From Prevotella sp. (GTDB taxonomy: Bacteria > Bacteroidota > Bacteroidia > Bacteroidales > Bacteroidaceae): DNA of 49,951 nt. The stretch covers positions 1 to 49,951 of the forward strand of contig JAFUSV010000084.1 of the NCBI GenBank assembly GCA_017467565.1, in the 5' to 3' direction. This document shows positions 26,703 to 35,613 of the stretch, one piece after another. A program made the position numbers and the translations under genes. Position 1 is the first letter of the stretch; each line of letters begins with the position of its first letter. The notes below the pieces were generated by a model that ran no database searches, was not told the origin of the DNA, and worked only from the letters and a program-made list of their open reading frames with translations.

Positions 26703-27481
26703 ACGACCAGGCCTGCCAGCATGAAACCGAAGATGGCGGTGATGTGGGCGAGGGTACCGTTAATCTGTGCTTTCGACGAGCACCACTCGTGGTTCAGCAG
26801 TGTGGGGTCGCCGGGGCCGTGCTGGGCTTTGGGACACATACACTGTTCGGTGCCGCAGGTGGCATTATGGCCGCGATTCTGTAAGAGCTCGTCGCTGAAG
26901 ACGCATTGGAACTTGCGTTTGGGAAACTGCTTCTGCTTCTTGAAGTGGTTGCGGAGGGCACGGGCCAAGGGATCGCCCTTGACTTTCCAGAACTCAGCCA
27001 CCTGAATCTTTGTGGGGTCCATCTTCAGAGCAGCCCCCATGGACGAAAAGAATCGGGCTTTGGTCTGGCAGGCCAGAAGGATGAGCAGGGCTTTGTCCTT
27101 CAGCGAGTCGATGGCGTCGATGATGTAGTCGTAGCTGTCAAGGCAGAAGTCGGCAGTTGTTTCCTCCGTAAAGATTTTCTGCAAAGCAGTAATCTCTGCC
27201 GCGGGATTGATGGTGAGCAGCCGCTCTTTCAGTGCCTCAACCTTTACCTGACCGACGGTCTTCGTGGTGGCCATCAGCTGGCGGTTGATGTTGGTGATGC
27301 ACACGCGGTCGGAGTCGACGATGGTGAGCTGGCGGATGCCGCTGCGCACCAGGCTCTCTGCACACCATGAGCCCACGCCGCCTACACCGAAGATGATAAC
27401 GCGCTTCTGTCCTGTCAGCTCTACTGTTTTCTTGCCTAACAGCAGTTCTGTGCGCCGGAAAATTGCTTGTTCTATTGCCAT
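26678..27481 (-). CDS. tcdA: tRNA threonylcarbamoyladenosine dehydratase
   Basis: A 267-residue ThiF/MoeB/E1-like enzyme that makes the cyclic form of t6A37 (ct6A) in tRNA. The nucleotide-binding loop is VIIFGVGGVGSWCAESLVRSGI (about 27-48), with the ATP-contact segment DSDRVCITNINRQ and the TcdA-type IIDAIDSLKDK. Cysteines in the C-terminal half (NATCGTEQCMCPK) vary in the family. The ATG at 27481 is chosen over 27493, which falls inside the promoter box. Confidence 0.9.
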   Translation of the reverse strand: MAIEQAIFRRTELLLGKKTVELTGQKRVIIFGVGGVGSWCAESLVRSGIRQLTIVDSDRVCITNINRQLMATTKTVGQVKVEALKERLLTINPAAEITALQKIFTEETTADFCLDSYDYIIDAIDSLKDKALLILLACQTKARFFSSMGAALKMDPTKIQVAEFWKVKGDPLARALRNHFKKQKQFPKRKFQCVFSDELLQNRGHNATCGTEQCMCPKAQHGPGDPTLLNHEWCSSKAQINGTLAHITAIFGFMLAGLVVQDIASRL

Positions 27482-27489
27482 AATTGGCT

Positions 27490-27498
27490 GCAAAGGTA
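27490..27498 (-). promoter_or_regulatory. tcdA promoter -7 box
   Basis: TACCTTTGC on the minus strand ends 8 bases before the ATG at 27481. Confidence 0.65.
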
Positions 27499-27510
27499 GG
27501 GAAAAATGGA

Positions 27511-27547
27511 AGAATAAAAAAATAAAAGAATAAAAAAATAAAAGAAT
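27511..27547. repeat. 16-base A-rich tandem repeat
   Basis: AGAATAAAAAAATAAA is repeated exactly (27511-27526, 27527-27542), followed by AGAAT. It lies in the divergent region between tcdA and the RND adaptor gene. Confidence 0.85.
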
Positions 27548-27584
27548 CTGGGAATAAAAAAGGCGATAATTAGAAATTATTTGC

Positions 27585-27593
27585 TAATTTTGC
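27585..27593 (+). promoter_or_regulatory. RND operon promoter -7 box
   Basis: TAATTTTGC lies 37 bases before the adaptor ATG at 27631. The -33 half is not clear. Confidence 0.55.
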
Positions 27594-27630
27594 AAACGAA
27601 ACTACTAAACGAGACTAAATTCCAGACGTG

Positions 27631-28764
27631 ATGAGAACATTGAAATATTTGACTTTTGTCTTTTGGCCCTTGGCATTTGGCTGTTTTGCAGCGTGTGGCA
27701 GTGAGCAGAAAGAGCACCACGACGCGGCCCAATATCAGACGATGGTGGTGGGCAAGAAGGACGTGACGCTGACCCAGCAATACAGTGCCCGGCTGTCGGG
27801 ACGGCAAATTGTGGAGATTCGTCCGCAGGTGACGGGTAATATTACGCGCATCTGTACTGAAGAGGGACGGGCTGTGAAGCGCGGACAGACGCTGTTCATT
27901 ATCGACCAGACGCCCTATCGGGCTGCTTTGGAAGTGGCTATTGCCAACCGTCAGAGTGCCGAGGCCAAACTGTCGACAGCACGTATGAACTTCGACAGTC
28001 AGCAGAAGTTGAAGAAGAACAACGTGGTGAGCGACTTTAGTGTAGAAACCACGCGCCACGAACTGCTGGAGGCCGAGGCGGCACTGGTGCAGGCCAAGGC
28101 TCAGGAGAAGAATGCCCGCTGGCAGTTGTCGTGTACGGAGGTGAAGAGTCCTGTTGACGGTGTGGCGTCGATGATTCCGTGGCATGTGGGTGCCTTGGTG
28201 GGCAGCAACATCAGCGAGCCGTTGGTGACCGTGGCCGACGACAAGGAGATGTATGCTTACTTCTCGGTGACGGAGCGTGCCGTGATGGGGCTGATAGACC
28301 GCTACGGCTCTACCGCCGACTTCATCAGCAAGGCGTCGGCCGTCAAGCTGCGACTAGCCAGTGGCGACGAGTACGCCGTGGAGGGTAGGATAGATGCCGT
28401 CAGCGGGACAGTGGATGCCCAGACGGGAGCCGTCACGCTGCGTGCTGTCTTTGCCAATCCGCAACACCTGCTGCGCGACGGAGGCAGTGCTACGGTGCTG
28501 ATGCCTACGCGCCGCGAGCAGCAGATTGTTATTCCGCAGGAAGCTACCTATGAATTGCAGAACCGTACGTTTGTCTATCGCGTGGTGAACGGCAAGACGA
28601 AGGCTACGGCAGTGCAGCTGTTTCCGCAGAACGACGGCAAGGAGTACATCGTGGAGGAGGGCCTGCAGGTGGGCGACACCATCATAGCCGAGGGTGCCGG
28701 ACTTCTGAAGGAAGGCGTAGAGGTGAAGATGAAAGATGAAAAATTAAAAATTAAAAATACGTGA
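27631..28764 (+). CDS. RND efflux periplasmic adaptor (membrane fusion protein)
   Basis: A 377-residue lipoprotein adaptor: signal peptide with lipobox ending at Cys 22 (CFAAC), barrel-sandwich half-motifs (RPQVTGNITRICTEEGRAVKRGQTLFIID and TEVKSPVDGVASMIPWHVGALVG), a helical hairpin between them and a beta-barrel domain. It links an inner-membrane RND pump to an outer-membrane channel. A GTG one codon earlier (27628) is an alternative start. The last 12 residues (KMKDEKLKIKNT) come from an A-rich simple-repeat array. The stop overlaps the pump's GTG start by 4 bases. Confidence 0.92.
   Translation: MRTLKYLTFVFWPLAFGCFAACGSEQKEHHDAAQYQTMVVGKKDVTLTQQYSARLSGRQIVEIRPQVTGNITRICTEEGRAVKRGQTLFIIDQTPYRAALEVAIANRQSAEAKLSTARMNFDSQQKLKKNNVVSDFSVETTRHELLEAEAALVQAKAQEKNARWQLSCTEVKSPVDGVASMIPWHVGALVGSNISEPLVTVADDKEMYAYFSVTERAVMGLIDRYGSTADFISKASAVKLRLASGDEYAVEGRIDAVSGTVDAQTGAVTLRAVFANPQHLLRDGGSATVLMPTRREQQIVIPQEATYELQNRTFVYRVVNGKTKATAVQLFPQNDGKEYIVEEGLQVGDTIIAEGAGLLKEGVEVKMKDEKLKIKNT
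28725..28760. repeat. ATGAAAGATGAAAAATTAAAA-type array, copy 1 (adaptor tail)
   Basis: The units GATGAAAGATGAAAAATTAA and AAATTAAAAAT extend to the start codon of the pump gene. The same vocabulary recurs at 38857-38885, 42246-42290 and 46421-46453. Confidence 0.8.
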
Positions 28765-31700
28765 ACGTCAGGACATTTATAGACAGGCCAATACTGGCAT
28801 GCGTCATTTCGGTGCTGATGGTGCTGGTGGGCATCATCGGACTGAGCAGTCTGCCACTGGAGCAGTTTCCGGAAATAGCGCCGCCTACGGTGCGCCTGAT
28901 GGCCAGCTATACGGGTGCCAACGCCGAGACGGTGCAGAAAAGCGTCGTCGTACCATTAGAGGAAGCTATCAACGGCGTGGAGGGCATGATGTATATGACG
29001 TCGTCGGCCTCGAACAATGGTTCGGCATCTATCGGCATTTTCTTCCGACAGGGCACCGACCCGAACATGGCAATGGTGAATGTGCAGAACCGCGCCGCCA
29101 CGGTACAGGGCCGACTGCCGAGCGACGTGGTGAAAGGCGGCATTACGGTGAGGAAACGCCAGACGTCGAACATCAAGCAGCTGGCGGTGTACAGTCCTGA
29201 CTCGACGTTCGACCGCTCGTTTCTGGCCAACTATACCAAGATTAATATTGAGCCGCGACTGAGCCGTATCGGCGGTGTGGGCGAGGTGAACGTGATGGGC
29301 GCTGACTACTCGATGCGCATCTGGCTGGACCCACTGAAGATGGCACAATATGGACTGACGCCCAGTGATATTACAAAGGTGCTGGACGAACAGAATGTGG
29401 AAGTGGCCACGGGTACGCTGGGCGCTGAGAGCCCAAACACGTTCCAGTATGTGTTGAAATACCGCGGCCGCTACGAGGAGGAACAGGAGTACGAACAGCT
29501 GGTAGTGCGCTCACTGCCTAACGGTGACGTGTTGCGCATCGGCGACATAGCTCGTGTGGAGCTGGGTTCGCAAAACTATAACATCATCGGTGAAACCAAC
29601 GGCAGTCCGAGTGTGAACATCTCCATCAACCAGGTGGCTGGCTCGAATGCTAACGAAATCATCAAGCAGATTGACCAGGAGGTGGAGGACATTCGCAAGA
29701 GTCTGCCTCCGGGTATCGTCATCGAAGACTTGGAGTCGAAGAAAGACTTTCTCGATGCCTCGATAGCCAGCGTGGTCGAGACGCTGCTGGAGGCGCTGGC
29801 ACTGGTTATTCTCGTCGTCTTCCTATTCCTGCGCAGTTGGCGCGCTACAATCATTCCGTCTATTGCTATTGTCGTGTCGCTGGTGGCCACGCTGGCCGTC
29901 ATCTATGCCATTGGCTTCTCGCTGAACATGCTGACGCTCTTTGCCCTGGTGCTGGTCATCGGAACGGTGGTTGACGACGCTATCGTGGTGGTCGAGGCCG
30001 TGCAGGCAAAACTGGACGACAGCGCCACTGTGGGTCAAGGGACTGACATGCCCTCTCCCTTCGACAGCACCATCAGCGCCATGCACGGCATTACGTCGGC
30101 ACTGGTTACGACGACGCTGGTGTTCATGGCGGTCTTCGTGCCCGTCTGTTTTATCGGTGGTGTCACGGGTACGTTCTACACACAGTTTGGACTGACGATG
30201 GCCATTGCCGTCGCCATCTCGCTGTTCAATGCCTTGACGCTGTCGCCAGCACTGTGTGCGTTAATTATGCGCAAACAGGCACCTAAGACTGTCAGCGTGC
30301 TGCGTCACCTGCCTTCTTACGAAGGCTTTGTCCGTGGCTACAAACGTGGGCTGTCCGGCATGATGCGCAGGCAGTGGCTGGCCTTTGTGCTGATAGTCGT
30401 TGCCATTGGTGGATTGTTCTGGATGATGCGTACGACGAAGACAGGTCTGGTGCCCAACGAAGACATGGGCACGGTATTCATCAACGTGCAGGCTTCGCCG
30501 GGCAGCAGTCTGCAGCAGACCTACCATATTCTGAAAGAGGTGGAGGAGCGTATCAAGGACCTGCCCCAGTTGCGTATCTATTCGCTCATTGCGGGCAACA
30601 GCAACAACTTCGAACAGTCGTCATCTAATGGTAACTTTACGCTGAAGCTGAAGAAGTGGGACGAGCGAAAGGGTAAGGGCGATGACGTGCAGAGCGTGGT
30701 GGACGAGATATACCGCCGGACGGCCGACATTGCCAATGCGAAGATTCAGGTGAACACGCAGAACATGTTGCCGGGCTTCGGACGCATCAACGGTTTCGAA
30801 CTGCACATACAGGACAAGCACGGCGGCACCATCAGCGATCTGGTGACACAGACCAACCGACTGATAGCAGCGCTGAACGAACGACCGGAAATCAGCCGTG
30901 CTGTCACCAACTTCTCGCTGAAATATCCGCAATACCGCGTAGAGGTGGATGCCGCTCTGTGCAAGCGCCGCGGCGTGTCACCATCAGATGTGCTGCAGGC
31001 GCTGTCGGGCTATGTGGGCGGCACGTATGCCTCGAACTTCGTACGCTTCACCAAGCTCTATCGTGTCATGGTGCAGGCCTCGCCGGAATACCGTCTGGAC
31101 GCTGAGTCGCTGAACAACATCTTTGTGCGCACAGACAAGGGTGAGATGTCGCCCATCGGACAGTATCTGACGCTGACGCGCATCTACGGCAGCGAGACGC
31201 TGTCGCGCTTCAACCTGTTTCCGTCGGTCATGGTGAACGGTACGGCTGCCGAGGGCTACAGCAGCGGACAGGCTATCGACGCCATTCGCGAGACGGCCGC
31301 CGAAGTGTTGCCTGAAGGCTACGGCTATGAGTTTGGCGGCATGAGCCGTGAAGAGGCGTCGGCACAGAACACGACGGCCCTGGTGTTCGTCATTTGCATC
31401 ATCTTTATTTACCTCATACTCTGTGCCCTCTACGAGAGCGTCTTCATTCCGATGGCCGTCATTCTGAGCGTGCCTTTCGGACTGCTGGGCAGTTTCATCT
31501 TTGCCTGGATGTGGGGCTTGGAGAACAATATCTACATGCAGACGGGACTCATCATGCTGATCGGCCTGCTGTCGAAAACGGCTATCCTGCTGACGGAGTA
31601 TGCCTCAGAGCGCCGCCGTCAGGGCATGACCATCTTGGCGGCTGCCATGGATGCCGCTGCCGTGCGACTGCGCCCCATCTTGATGACGTCGCTGACGATG

Positions 31701-31892
31701 GTCTTCGGACTGCTGCCATTGGCCATAGCCACAGGCATTGGTGCCAATGGCAACCGCTCGCTCGGCGTGGGAGCTATAGGCGGCATGCTCATTGGCACCA
31801 TTGCACTATTGTTCGTTGTTCCAGTATTGTTCGTGGTGTTCCAGTCGATTGAGGAGCGCGTGTTCAAGCGTCGGCCCCAAGCCAAGATCTGA
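28761..31892 (+). CDS. RND family efflux pump (HAE1 type)
   Basis: A 1043-residue inner-membrane proton-driven exporter of the AcrB class with twelve helices and two large periplasmic loops. The N terminus NVRTFIDRPILACVISVLM and LSSLPLEQFPEIAPPTV are diagnostic; the proton-relay aspartates are in helix 4 (VIGTVVDDAIVVVEAV). It starts with GTG in a GTGA overlap with the adaptor stop. The usual third gene, a TolC/OprM-like outer-membrane factor, is absent: the next gene is on the other strand. Confidence 0.95.
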   Translation: MNVRTFIDRPILACVISVLMVLVGIIGLSSLPLEQFPEIAPPTVRLMASYTGANAETVQKSVVVPLEEAINGVEGMMYMTSSASNNGSASIGIFFRQGTDPNMAMVNVQNRAATVQGRLPSDVVKGGITVRKRQTSNIKQLAVYSPDSTFDRSFLANYTKINIEPRLSRIGGVGEVNVMGADYSMRIWLDPLKMAQYGLTPSDITKVLDEQNVEVATGTLGAESPNTFQYVLKYRGRYEEEQEYEQLVVRSLPNGDVLRIGDIARVELGSQNYNIIGETNGSPSVNISINQVAGSNANEIIKQIDQEVEDIRKSLPPGIVIEDLESKKDFLDASIASVVETLLEALALVILVVFLFLRSWRATIIPSIAIVVSLVATLAVIYAIGFSLNMLTLFALVLVIGTVVDDAIVVVEAVQAKLDDSATVGQGTDMPSPFDSTISAMHGITSALVTTTLVFMAVFVPVCFIGGVTGTFYTQFGLTMAIAVAISLFNALTLSPALCALIMRKQAPKTVSVLRHLPSYEGFVRGYKRGLSGMMRRQWLAFVLIVVAIGGLFWMMRTTKTGLVPNEDMGTVFINVQASPGSSLQQTYHILKEVEERIKDLPQLRIYSLIAGNSNNFEQSSSNGNFTLKLKKWDERKGKGDDVQSVVDEIYRRTADIANAKIQVNTQNMLPGFGRINGFELHIQDKHGGTISDLVTQTNRLIAALNERPEISRAVTNFSLKYPQYRVEVDAALCKRRGVSPSDVLQALSGYVGGTYASNFVRFTKLYRVMVQASPEYRLDAESLNNIFVRTDKGEMSPIGQYLTLTRIYGSETLSRFNLFPSVMVNGTAAEGYSSGQAIDAIRETAAEVLPEGYGYEFGGMSREEASAQNTTALVFVICIIFIYLILCALYESVFIPMAVILSVPFGLLGSFIFAWMWGLENNIYMQTGLIMLIGLLSKTAILLTEYASERRRQGMTILAAAMDAAAVRLRPILMTSLTMVFGLLPLAIATGIGANGNRSLGVGAIGGMLIGTIALLFVVPVLFVVFQSIEERVFKRRPQAKI

Positions 31893-31905
31893 CAACTATC
31901 AACTG

Positions 31906-32853
31906 TCAGAAGACAGCCTTTAGGTTGCGTTCAAGTTGAGCGGTACTGCTGGCTCCGACCAGTACGCTGGTGACGCCTTGCTGTTCCAGAATCCAGCGCA
32001 GGGCACGCTCGGCCAGCGTGCGACCCTCGGCTTGTGCTTCTTGATTCCAGGTATGCAATTGCTGCAGCAGTTCAGGTGTGAGCATTTCGTGCTTCAGGAA
32101 GTGTTCACGTGTCATGCGCGAACCCTCGGGGATGCCGTTCAGATAGCGGTCAGTTAGCAATCCTTGCGCCAGCGGCGAGAAAGAAATGAAACCTACACCC
32201 GCTTCGTGGCAGAGTTGCAGGATGCCCTCGTCTATGGGTGAGCGGTCGAGCATGTTGAGGCGTCCCTGATAGATGAGCAGGGGAACGTCGCGCTGCTTCA
32301 GATACTGGATGGCAAAGCGCGTAGCCTCTAACGGCCAGCGCGAAATGCCCACATAGAGTGCCTTGCCGCAACGAACGATGTCGACCAGGGCCTGCAGTGT
32401 CTCTTCCAGTGGGGTGTTGGGGTCATAGCGATGACTGTAAAAGAGGTCGACATAGTCCAAATGCATGCGCTTTAATGACTGGTCGAGCGACGCTATCAGG
32501 TATTTGCGTGATCCCCAGTTGCCGTAAGGCCCGTCCCACATATCGTAGCCAGCCTTTGTCGAAATGAACAGCTCATCGCGGTAGGGGCGGAAGTCTTCGT
32601 CCATCACGCGACCCATCGTTTCTTCAGCCGAGCCGTAAGGCGGACCATAGTTGTTGGCCAGGTCGAGGTGCGTGATACCATGGTCGAAGGCATAGCGCAA
32701 TATCTCCTTGGAGCGCTGGTAGTCGTCCACGCCGCCGAAGTTATGCCACAAGCCCAGACTGACCTTGGGCAGCAGTACGCCCGAACGGCCGCAGCGCTGG
32801 TAGAGCGCGTCGGAATGCTCGTAGCGTTTTTCGTTTGCAATGTATTGTTCCAT
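31906..32853 (-). CDS. Aldo/keto reductase (YghZ-like)
   Basis: A 315-residue TIM-barrel NADPH oxidoreductase close to L-glyceraldehyde 3-phosphate reductase YghZ and the Kv-beta group. The catalytic tetrad segments are visible: DLANNYGP (Asp, Tyr), FISTKAGYDMWDGPYG (Lys) and DLFYSHRYDP (His). VGASSTAQLERNLKAV is the C-terminal NADPH-binding helix. It begins one base after the GH106 stop, so it belongs to the leftward pectin operon and might reduce an aldose or aldehyde made there; the substrate is inferred, not shown. Confidence 0.9.
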   Translation of the reverse strand: MEQYIANEKRYEHSDALYQRCGRSGVLLPKVSLGLWHNFGGVDDYQRSKEILRYAFDHGITHLDLANNYGPPYGSAEETMGRVMDEDFRPYRDELFISTKAGYDMWDGPYGNWGSRKYLIASLDQSLKRMHLDYVDLFYSHRYDPNTPLEETLQALVDIVRCGKALYVGISRWPLEATRFAIQYLKQRDVPLLIYQGRLNMLDRSPIDEGILQLCHEAGVGFISFSPLAQGLLTDRYLNGIPEGSRMTREHFLKHEMLTPELLQQLHTWNQEAQAEGRTLAERALRWILEQQGVTSVLVGASSTAQLERNLKAVF

Positions 32854-32854
32854 A

Positions 32855-35596
32855 TTAGAATCTCTTGATGATTTTTACGTCGGAGTTGAGGCCGCTGGAC
32901 ATCGGCTCCCATTGGTCGTAGGTGGTGCGCTTATAGTTGATGTCCACCACGTTGATTTCTTCCATCTTGCGCCATTTCACACCCCGACGGTCCAAGTCGG
33001 CAATGCGGTTTGCAGGCAGGTTGGTGACCTCGATGCGGACATCGTTCATGCCGGCCTTGAGGATGTCACCTTTGACGTCGAGCACGTAGGGAACGCTCCA
33101 TGCACAGCCTACAAACTGGCCATTGATGTAGACACGGGCCGACTCGCGTACGTCGCCAAGGTCAATCTGCCACGACTGGGCATCCTTCAGGTCGCGACGC
33201 ATCAGTTTCAGACGGGTGGTGTAGACGCCGGTGCCCATGGTCACCTTGGCGCTGTCGTCGTCAAGCGTCTCCCAGGTCTGCAGCTTGGCAAGAGCAAAAC
33301 TCTTGCCAACAGCGGGGGCTTCCTCGGTGAAGGATAGCTTCCAGGGACCAGCAAGGGGGTATTCTTTGTTGGCTGTTGGCTGTTCTCTCTCTGAGAGTGT
33401 GGCGTTGCGAGGGCCGTTCGCTAATTGCGAATTGCTAACTGCTAACTGCTCGTTATAAGTCTGGACGATGATACTCTGGCCGGAGCGCAGGGCAAGGTGC
33501 ACCTTGCCATCGGTAGTGGAGGCCGGCGTGATGTCGCCGTTAAGCGGATTGAACAGTGTAGCGCTCTGGAATGCCACTGCCAGCGGCAATTCGGTCTCGA
33601 TGTCGTTAGGCGTCAGGTTGGCAATGAAGTAGTGGTAGCCCTTGTCGTTCTTGCGGCGAATGGCCTTCAAGCCGTATTGTGTCTTCATCGTCTCGGGCTT
33701 GGCAGCCGTCTTCAAGGCCGCTGCGTCTGTGTTGTAGAAGATGTGTGCGCCCTGGGCTTTCAAGTCATTGATATGAGCCTTGACGGCATCGGGCATGTTG
33801 CCGCTGCCGGGAATAATAAGTCCCTTGTAGCGCGTACCGGCAGCCGTCTCCAGCATGCCGTTCTTATACGTCACACCCATGAGCAGGCGCTCGGAGATGT
33901 AGTCACAGTCGAAACCGGCACGGTCGATGTCGAGAATGGTCTTGATGAACTCCGGGGCCAACTTGCCCATGGCATGGATAGAGAACTGCATGAGCAACTT
34001 CTTGGGATTCTTCTGCCACATGTCGCGCACGGGCAGGAATACCAGGAAGTCGTTGTCGGGCTGGCCCCACTGCAGGAACGACTGGCAGCGCTCCACATAC
34101 TTCATGAAGTAGGGGGCGTCGCGCCAGATGGAGTTGGTGGGCGACATGTCGATGGACGCATAGAACTTCCAGCCCGGCCACGGGTCGTCTTTGGGCGAAT
34201 AGCACGTGCCATGGAAGAACATGTGGTTGACACCGGCGCAGAACATCAGGTCGAGGTCGGGCTTGAGCTGCGACAGCGACGTGCGGAAGTGTTCGGTGAG
34301 CCAGGTGAACGTCTCGCTGCTCGTATAAGGCTTGCCGCAGACGTGGGCAGCCGACGGCGCATATTTGAACATCGAGTAATCGCTGTCGTTCTTGCGCGTC
34401 TTACCCGGGTCTTTGCGAAGCCCTTTGATGCCAAGGTCAGAGAGTCCGAAACCTTCAATCTCGGGAATGTCGACAGCGGCATAGCAGTCGATAAGATTGG
34501 CGGGCGAGCCATGAGCCTGATTGCGCGTGGTGGCGCCGTGCGAATGAGCCCATGCCGTCCACTGCTGTGTGAAGTTCTCGAGCAGCAGGTCGCCCAACGT
34601 CTCGCGATAGTCGCTGACCACCTTCACATCTGCACCAATCAATTCAGGCAGATGCTCTTCCAACTTATAGCCGCGACGCTTCTCGAACTCCTGGAAGAGG
34701 GTAGGGGTCCACGTGGCATCGGCCACCTCGTAGCTGTCGTTGAAGAACGTGCGGGGATAGATGGTGCCCGTGCGTTCGAAAGGCTCCTCGATGTGACGCA
34801 GATAATTCGCCACAGCCTGCTTGTCGAAATGGTCGATAACAAGACCTTCGCCACCGGGGGCTGCACGCTTCACCTTCATCACGCCATAGCGGACATAGAC
34901 GGCAATGATGCGCCATTGCGCCTGAGCGATATCCTTGATTTCCTGTTTCAGCGTTTTCTTCTCGACTTTATCCTTCGAGGCTTTGCGCATGTCGGTCAGC
35001 ATGGCGAGCGGTGACCAGCTGAGGCGGCCGTCGGCGACTTTCTCTGTTATGTCGAGGGCGGTAGCCTGACCATTGACGCGTCCGTAGACCATCACTTTCT
35101 GCAGCCGACTGTACTTCTGGTCCTTGGCAGGAACGGCGAAGGCAAAATCGGTGACAGCAGCACCCGTAAAGGTCGTGTCAACGAAGATGACCTTGTTGGC
35201 ACTCTCTTCCAGCGGTACCCACGGACCACCAAACGGCCAGCCCGTTCCGGTGGCCATATCAATCTCGATGCCCAAGGCCTTGCCGTAGACCTGCGCTTCG
35301 CGGAACATGTCCATCCATTTATCGGAGAGATAGGGAATGTTGTTGGCCTGATTGCCCTGAACACCATAGATGGGCGTGATTTCGAGCGAGCCGATGCCAT
35401 GATCGGCATACTGCTTCAGGTTCCACTGCAGATTGTCCTTGTCGACAGCCGAACCGAGCCACCACCAGCGTGCACCAGCCTTGGCTTCGTTGGTGACGTC
35501 GGGCCAAGACTGCGCAGATAAAGGTAAAAAGGTAAAAAGGTAAAAAGGTAAGAAGGCAAATACCCTTTTCCATGTGATGTTCAAAATATCTTTCAT
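32855..35596 (-). CDS. GH106 alpha-L-rhamnosidase
   Basis: A 913-residue secreted enzyme of family GH106. WPDVTNEAKAGARWWWLGSAVD, GSLEITPIYGVQG and GIEIDMATGTGWPFGGPWV at the N terminus, and the C-terminal beta-domain with VYINGQFVGCAWSVPYVLDV, match the family. GH106 enzymes remove terminal alpha-L-rhamnose from rhamnogalacturonans with inversion. Two oddities: the signal-peptide core (FLPFYLFTFLPLSA) is encoded by a GGTAAAAA array (35521-35552), and a linker near residues 710-745 (NEQLAVSNSQLA...TLSEREQPTANKEY) is encoded by a GCTAACTGCTAATTGC-like repeat before the final domain. It lies 17 bases after the GH105 gene. Confidence 0.9.
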   Translation of the reverse strand: MKDILNITWKRVFAFLPFYLFTFLPLSAQSWPDVTNEAKAGARWWWLGSAVDKDNLQWNLKQYADHGIGSLEITPIYGVQGNQANNIPYLSDKWMDMFREAQVYGKALGIEIDMATGTGWPFGGPWVPLEESANKVIFVDTTFTGAAVTDFAFAVPAKDQKYSRLQKVMVYGRVNGQATALDITEKVADGRLSWSPLAMLTDMRKASKDKVEKKTLKQEIKDIAQAQWRIIAVYVRYGVMKVKRAAPGGEGLVIDHFDKQAVANYLRHIEEPFERTGTIYPRTFFNDSYEVADATWTPTLFQEFEKRRGYKLEEHLPELIGADVKVVSDYRETLGDLLLENFTQQWTAWAHSHGATTRNQAHGSPANLIDCYAAVDIPEIEGFGLSDLGIKGLRKDPGKTRKNDSDYSMFKYAPSAAHVCGKPYTSSETFTWLTEHFRTSLSQLKPDLDLMFCAGVNHMFFHGTCYSPKDDPWPGWKFYASIDMSPTNSIWRDAPYFMKYVERCQSFLQWGQPDNDFLVFLPVRDMWQKNPKKLLMQFSIHAMGKLAPEFIKTILDIDRAGFDCDYISERLLMGVTYKNGMLETAAGTRYKGLIIPGSGNMPDAVKAHINDLKAQGAHIFYNTDAAALKTAAKPETMKTQYGLKAIRRKNDKGYHYFIANLTPNDIETELPLAVAFQSATLFNPLNGDITPASTTDGKVHLALRSGQSIIVQTYNEQLAVSNSQLANGPRNATLSEREQPTANKEYPLAGPWKLSFTEEAPAVGKSFALAKLQTWETLDDDSAKVTMGTGVYTTRLKLMRRDLKDAQSWQIDLGDVRESARVYINGQFVGCAWSVPYVLDVKGDILKAGMNDVRIEVTNLPANRIADLDRRGVKWRKMEEINVVDINYKRTTYDQWEPMSSGLNSDVKIIKRF
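33360..33458. repeat. TTAGCAGTTAGCAATTCGC array inside the GH106 gene
   Basis: On the minus strand, GCAGTTAGCAGTTAGCAATTCGCAATTAGC (written here in short: three TTAGC-type units at 33419-33452) and a second block GTTGGCTGTTGGCTGTT (33368-33384) flank 30 bases of unrelated sequence. They encode a polar linker before the last beta-domain and keep the frame. Confidence 0.75.
35521..35552. repeat. GGTAAAAA array encoding a signal-peptide core
   Basis: Four direct units of 8 bases (GGTAAAAA) followed by GGTAAGAAGG. Read on the minus strand as CCTTTTTACC units, they give the Phe/Leu-rich core of the GH106 signal peptide. Confidence 0.9.
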
Positions 35597-35613
35597 AAGA
35601 GCATATTTAATGA

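Noticed and set aside
25343-26884. Long plus-strand frame (513 codons) over the MATE gene
   Set aside because: Arg/His/Cys-rich shadow of the real frame, as expected in G/C-rich coding DNA.
33497-35014. Long antisense frame (505 codons) over GH106
   Set aside because: Opposite-strand shadow without family patterns; the GH106 frame is well supported. Similar long antisense frames over GH2 and GH35 were dropped for the same reason.
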